Below are positions 60,831-64,000 of a stretch of 64,000 bases of DNA, in pieces. Source of the stretch: JBPRGH01 sp051418055 (GTDB lineage: Bacteria; Bacteroidota; Bacteroidia; Cytophagales; Cyclobacteriaceae); NCBI GenBank assembly GCA_051418055.1, contig JBPRGH010000041.1, positions 62,001 through 126,000 of the forward strand. Reading direction: 5' to 3'. Positions within the stretch are counted from its first letter, which is position 1. Each line of letters begins with the position of its first letter. The notes under the pieces are model-generated. The model was not told the origin of the DNA. It made no database searches and saw only the letters and a program-made list of their open reading frames with translations. The position numbers were made by a program, and so were the translations under genes.

Positions 60831-62786
60831 GTGTTTCGAATATTTTTAATTTTTATAGGGATATTGTTCCTATTTCCTGTTTCGGAAATTTTTGCCCAGG
60901 AAGAAGAAGAATCTGTCAGATATGGCTCATCAATCTTAAATGATACGCTGGCAAGTGATTACGGGCCTACAACGGTGCAATATTTTAATGCCTCCTCCAT
61001 AGCTGACAATACTAACAGGGTTTATCATATTGATACTTCTGTATATAACCTGCATCAATTTTCATTTGTGGATTACCACAATAAAAAATTTCAGGACCTG
61101 GGCAATATAGGTACGGCTATTCGACCGATCTTTTATCAATTTCCCCAGGCTATTGGCCGGACTACAGGCTTTAATATTTATGATCTGTATTTTAAAGGGG
61201 CTAAAGATGTAAGATTTTATAATACCCAGTCACCATACTCTCGAATAGGAGTTGTACTCGGAGGAGAAGGGAGAGCACTGACTGAGGCTGAATACACAAG
61301 AAATATTGATTATCGTTCAAACATTGGGTTTAGCTACCGGGGAACATTCATGGATGAGCAGGTTGAGCGGGCACGGAGAGGGGACAGAAATGCAGAAGGT
61401 GTTTATTACAATTTTCATGGAAATTATCATACCATTGACAGAAAGTACTGGTTATTGGCCTCTTTTGTTAGAAATAATCAAGAAGTAGATGAATATGGTG
61501 GGATATTTAATGCAAGACCAAATATTCCTCAGCAGATACCAATAGAAGGTAGTCCATTCAAATTGTTTTATACGGATACTATCAAAGTCAGTTTTAATAA
61601 TACCAGGACCAGTGATCTGCGTAGGCAGTATTATATATATCATGAGTATCATATATCAGATTATATGCAGGTATTTCATGAATTTGAACATTATGATCAA
61701 TTGGTTAAGTTTTATACAAATACAGATGCAGACCCTGAGCGGAGAGTGCTTCCTTCATTAATTCTCAGGGATAGTGAACTGGCACGTATGGAAGATACAA
61801 CAGCCATAGGGAACAGAAACAAATTCGATGAATGGTCAAATAAAATAGGAATTTCAGGAACTGTAGGAGAGGGCTTCTATAAACTTTATTATCAGAGACG
61901 AAACCTGGATTTTGATTATAGTCACCTAAATTTTGATTTTCTTTCATTTAATGAAGTTCAGCAGGAAAATCTCGCAGGGATAATGATGCGTATAGGGGAG
62001 GATCCGGAAAGACAACTTCAGGGAAAGTTTGATTATCTTGAAGGTGGGTATTATGATTTTTTTGGGCGTATTTCTTATGCACCATTTTATGGTTCTGTTC
62101 AACAGATGAAGCGTAAGCCAGCTGTTCTCGAGGCAGCTTTCAGAGGGCCATTCAATTCCTGGAAAATAGAAGATTTGAAAGACCCTGTTACGTCTGAAAT
62201 TATTGGAGGGGTTAAATTCAGCAGGGAGAATATTTTAATAAATGGTTCATTAACTTTTCAAAGACTAACAGATCAATTTTATTTTACACGATCTGATGAA
62301 AGGACCGTAGGGCGACAAAATAATGGTACAGTAACGGCATTAATGCCTAAGCTGGAAATATCAAAATGGTGGGGCGATCACTGGCTTACCAAAGGAGAGG
62401 TGATTTATTCAAGGGTAGGTGGCGACAATCCGGAGGTTTACCCATTGCCGGATCTTTTTACCAATGCACAGGTAAGCTATCATAATATTTCTTTTAACGG
62501 AAACCTTGAGTGGCAGCTGGGAGTGGATTTTCATTGGAAATCTGCCTATAAAGCACCTGGATATGATCCTTTGGTACAGCAGTTTTATATACAGGATAAT
62601 TTTATTACTCCTGGCGCTCCTATAATAGATATTTTTTTAAATGCCAAGATCAACCGGGGCAGGATATTTGTTAAATATATAAATCTTTTCCAGGCACTGG
62701 AAGGCTATGGACATATGCCTACACCTTATTATCCTGGTCAGGTAGCTACATTGGATTTTGGATTTAACTGGTCGTTCTATGATTAA
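60831..62786 (+). CDS. Putative large outer membrane porin
   Basis: A 651-residue protein taken from GTG 60831. Longer starts (TTG 60813 or ATG 60747) are in frame but put the signal peptide behind a basic stretch or overlap lpxK; GTG gives an immediate signal peptide (FRIFLIFIGILFLFPVS, cleavage after IFAQ). The mature protein is aromatic and strand-rich, with alternating motifs such as NIGFSYRGTFMDEQ and YYNFHGNYHTIDRKYWLLAS, ending VATLDFGFNWSFYD with a C-terminal aromatic. This matches the Bacteroidota 'putative porin' (Porin_10) family of about 600-700 residues. Its 3' end overlaps the miaE start by 8 bp. Confidence 0.8.
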   Translation: MFRIFLIFIGILFLFPVSEIFAQEEEESVRYGSSILNDTLASDYGPTTVQYFNASSIADNTNRVYHIDTSVYNLHQFSFVDYHNKKFQDLGNIGTAIRPIFYQFPQAIGRTTGFNIYDLYFKGAKDVRFYNTQSPYSRIGVVLGGEGRALTEAEYTRNIDYRSNIGFSYRGTFMDEQVERARRGDRNAEGVYYNFHGNYHTIDRKYWLLASFVRNNQEVDEYGGIFNARPNIPQQIPIEGSPFKLFYTDTIKVSFNNTRTSDLRRQYYIYHEYHISDYMQVFHEFEHYDQLVKFYTNTDADPERRVLPSLILRDSELARMEDTTAIGNRNKFDEWSNKIGISGTVGEGFYKLYYQRRNLDFDYSHLNFDFLSFNEVQQENLAGIMMRIGEDPERQLQGKFDYLEGGYYDFFGRISYAPFYGSVQQMKRKPAVLEAAFRGPFNSWKIEDLKDPVTSEIIGGVKFSRENILINGSLTFQRLTDQFYFTRSDERTVGRQNNGTVTALMPKLEISKWWGDHWLTKGEVIYSRVGGDNPEVYPLPDLFTNAQVSYHNISFNGNLEWQLGVDFHWKSAYKAPGYDPLVQQFYIQDNFITPGAPIIDIFLNAKINRGRIFVKYINLFQALEGYGHMPTPYYPGQVATLDFGFNWSFYD

Positions 62787-63384
62787 AGAAGAAGACAAGC
62801 AGGTGTTGGGATTAGAATTACCTACTGATCCGCGATGGGTTAATATTGCGGAGAAAAATATTGAAGAAATCCTTATTGATCACGCCTATTGTGAGCAAAA
62901 AGCAGCATCATCCTGTATTTCACTTATCGTGCTCTATCCTGAGAAAGAAGAGCTTGTTGATATGCTGACACCTGTTGTAGCTGAAGAGTGGAGTCATTTT
63001 GAACGTGTGTTAGAAGAGTTGAAGAAACGTGGTTTTTCTTTAGGAAGACAGCGCAAAGATGATTATGTGAACCAACTTAGCAAAGTTGAAATAAAGGGAG
63101 GAAGCCGCGAATATCAATTAGTTGAAAAACTTCTGATCAATGCTTTGATCGAAGCAAGAAGCTGTGAACGTTTTCGCCTACTTTGGAAAAATATTAAAGA
63201 TCAGGAGCTTAGTAAATTTTATTACGAGCTGATGGTTTCAGAAGCCAGTCATTATAAAAATTTTATCAAATTGGCTAAAACATATTTGCCGGAGGAAAAA
63301 GTGGAAAAACGCTGGCGCGAGATATTAGCCGCTGAGGCTGAAATAATGAAAAACCTTGAGCCGAGGGAAGACCGGATGCATTAA
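62779..63384 (+). CDS. miaE: tRNA-(ms2io6A37)-hydroxylase, MiaE family
   Basis: A 201-residue di-iron hydroxylase started at ATG 62779. The ligand-rich helices are visible: HAYCEQKAASSCISLI (near 33-48), EEWSHFERVLEELKKRG (E-x2-H, near 75-90), EARSCERFRLLW (near 128-139) and SEASHYKNFIKLAK (E-x2-H, near 155-168). By family it hydroxylates the isopentenyl group of modified A37 in tRNA. The enzyme is otherwise mostly found in gamma-proteobacteria and some Bacteroidota, and needs a MiaA/MiaB-made substrate. It overlaps the porin gene by 8 bp, which is probably only a packing effect. Confidence 0.9.
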   Translation: MIKEEDKQVLGLELPTDPRWVNIAEKNIEEILIDHAYCEQKAASSCISLIVLYPEKEELVDMLTPVVAEEWSHFERVLEELKKRGFSLGRQRKDDYVNQLSKVEIKGGSREYQLVEKLLINALIEARSCERFRLLWKNIKDQELSKFYYELMVSEASHYKNFIKLAKTYLPEEKVEKRWREILAAEAEIMKNLEPREDRMH

Positions 63385-63411
63385 TTATTCTCTTAAGAAT
63401 AAATAATTTTC

Positions 63412-63441
63412 TTTGACATTACGCCAGCATGAGTATTTTTG
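63412..63441 (+). promoter_or_regulatory. pyrF: Promoter of pyrF with -33 and -7 elements
   Basis: TTTG (63412-63415) and TATTTTTG (63434-63441) are separated by 18 bp, a textbook Bacteroidota promoter. The ATG of pyrF lies 4 bp after the -7 element, so the transcript probably has almost no 5' leader. Confidence 0.7.
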
Positions 63442-63445
63442 CTAA

Positions 63446-64000
63446 ATGACCTACCAACAATTAGCAGAACAGCTGCGAAAAAAATCCTCCATGTTATGTG
63501 TGGGGCTGGATACCGATATTTCTAAACTGCCGGCTCACCTTAAAAAAGAACAAGATCCAATTTTTGCTTTTAATAAAGCAATTATTGATGCTACGGCAGA
63601 TCATTGTATAGCATATAAACCTAATCTTGCTTTCTATGAAGCTCTGGGTGCTAAAGGTTGGGAAAGCCTTGAAAAGACACTGGAATATATCCCGGAGGAA
63701 ATATTCACCATTGCAGATGCCAAAAGAGGCGATATTGGCAATACGGCTGGACTTTATGCCAAAGCTTTTTTTGATAATATGAATTTTGATTCCGTCACAA
63801 TTGCGCCATATATGGGGCGGGATTCAGTGGATCCCTTTTTAGCTTATAAAGATAAATGGACTATATTATTAGCACGCACCTCCAACACAAGCAGCAAAGA
63901 TTTTCAGGAACTTTTATTAAATGATGAGTACCTTTATCAGCACGTGATCAGGAAAAGCAGTGAATGGGCAGGTGCTGATCAGATGATGTATGTAGTTGGG
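63446..64000 (+). CDS. pyrF: Orotidine 5'-phosphate decarboxylase (3' end beyond window)
   Basis: An open frame from ATG 63446 to the window end (185 codons, no stop). It is the type 2 OMP decarboxylase (longer, about 270 residues): MLCVGLDTDISKLP at the N terminus, IAYKPNLAFYEALG, and the catalytic loop TIADAKRGDIGNTA with the Lys-Arg and Asp residues. It makes UMP from OMP, the last step of pyrimidine synthesis. About a third of the gene is missing at the edge. A strong promoter stands directly before it. Confidence 0.95.
   Translation, partial: MTYQQLAEQLRKKSSMLCVGLDTDISKLPAHLKKEQDPIFAFNKAIIDATADHCIAYKPNLAFYEALGAKGWESLEKTLEYIPEEIFTIADAKRGDIGNTAGLYAKAFFDNMNFDSVTIAPYMGRDSVDPFLAYKDKWTILLARTSNTSSKDFQELLLNDEYLYQHVIRKSSEWAGADQMMYVVG

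Noticed and set aside
1..64000. CRISPR arrays, tRNA or rRNA genes, insertion sequences, prophage
   Set aside because: No regular repeat-spacer pattern, no cloverleaf or rRNA signature and no transposase, integrase or phage gene was seen by eye; a tRNAscan or profile search was not possible here.

Overview
The window looks like a chromosomal segment of a Bacteroidota bacterium, most likely of the order Cytophagales. The evidence is AT-rich DNA, several -7 elements of the Bacteroidota type (TAnnTTTG), PorT-type beta-barrel proteins, a MetH that lacks its homocysteine module, an MlaE-MlaF-MlaD set without MlaB or MlaC, and many N-terminal lipoprotein signals. Genes are tightly packed on both strands. 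I saw no prophage, insertion sequence, CRISPR array, rRNA or tRNA gene.

Left edge (1-834): a truncated GIY-YIG nuclease gene, then about 500 non-coding bases holding two degenerate copies of a roughly 200-bp unit bounded by small palindromes.

Light-response and carotenoid island (835-8973, minus strand): crtI, crtB and idi are joined by one-base TAATG overlaps and followed by a class I photolyase (phr), an SDR/DUF2867 protein, an SRPBCC protein and crtZ. Upstream lie an ECF sigma factor and a MerR-type regulator whose cobalamin-binding half carries the W-x9-EH and E-x-H-x-x-G motifs of the B12 photoreceptor CarH. The simplest model is that light releases the CarH-like repressor, the sigma factor is made, and it drives the carotenoid and photolyase operon. 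A triplet of TAATAGCAC-like half-sites in front of the sigma gene is the best operator candidate.

Envelope and transport (9113-24713): a Pmp3-domain lipoprotein; a tesA/ybbA/ybbP-like divergent set; a 1011-residue TerB-ABC-permease fusion; a lipoprotein; YceI; a succinate-semialdehyde dehydrogenase; a PAP2 phosphatase; a MscS channel; and an mlaEFD lipid-transport operon.

Mixed middle (24968-38260): a SpoIIAA-like protein, an osmC gene broken by a one-base frameshift, ppa, msrB, a YfiR-like protein next to a membrane HAMP-GAF-PAS protein, a HAD phosphatase, a large lipoprotein, metH-metF, a small heat-shock protein, HMG-CoA lyase and a TPR protein.

Information processing and envelope (38308-64000): dprA with a small MerR regulator, a CapA-like lipoprotein, tandem M23 peptidases, alaS, gatB, a TlpA-like thioredoxin, a patatin overlapping hutU, three small beta-barrel proteins, tyrS, TPR and coiled-coil proteins, a Nif3-like protein, lpxK, a large putative porin, miaE and the start of pyrF. 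Several genes here have a -7 element only a few bases before the start codon, which suggests leaderless or very short-leader mRNAs.
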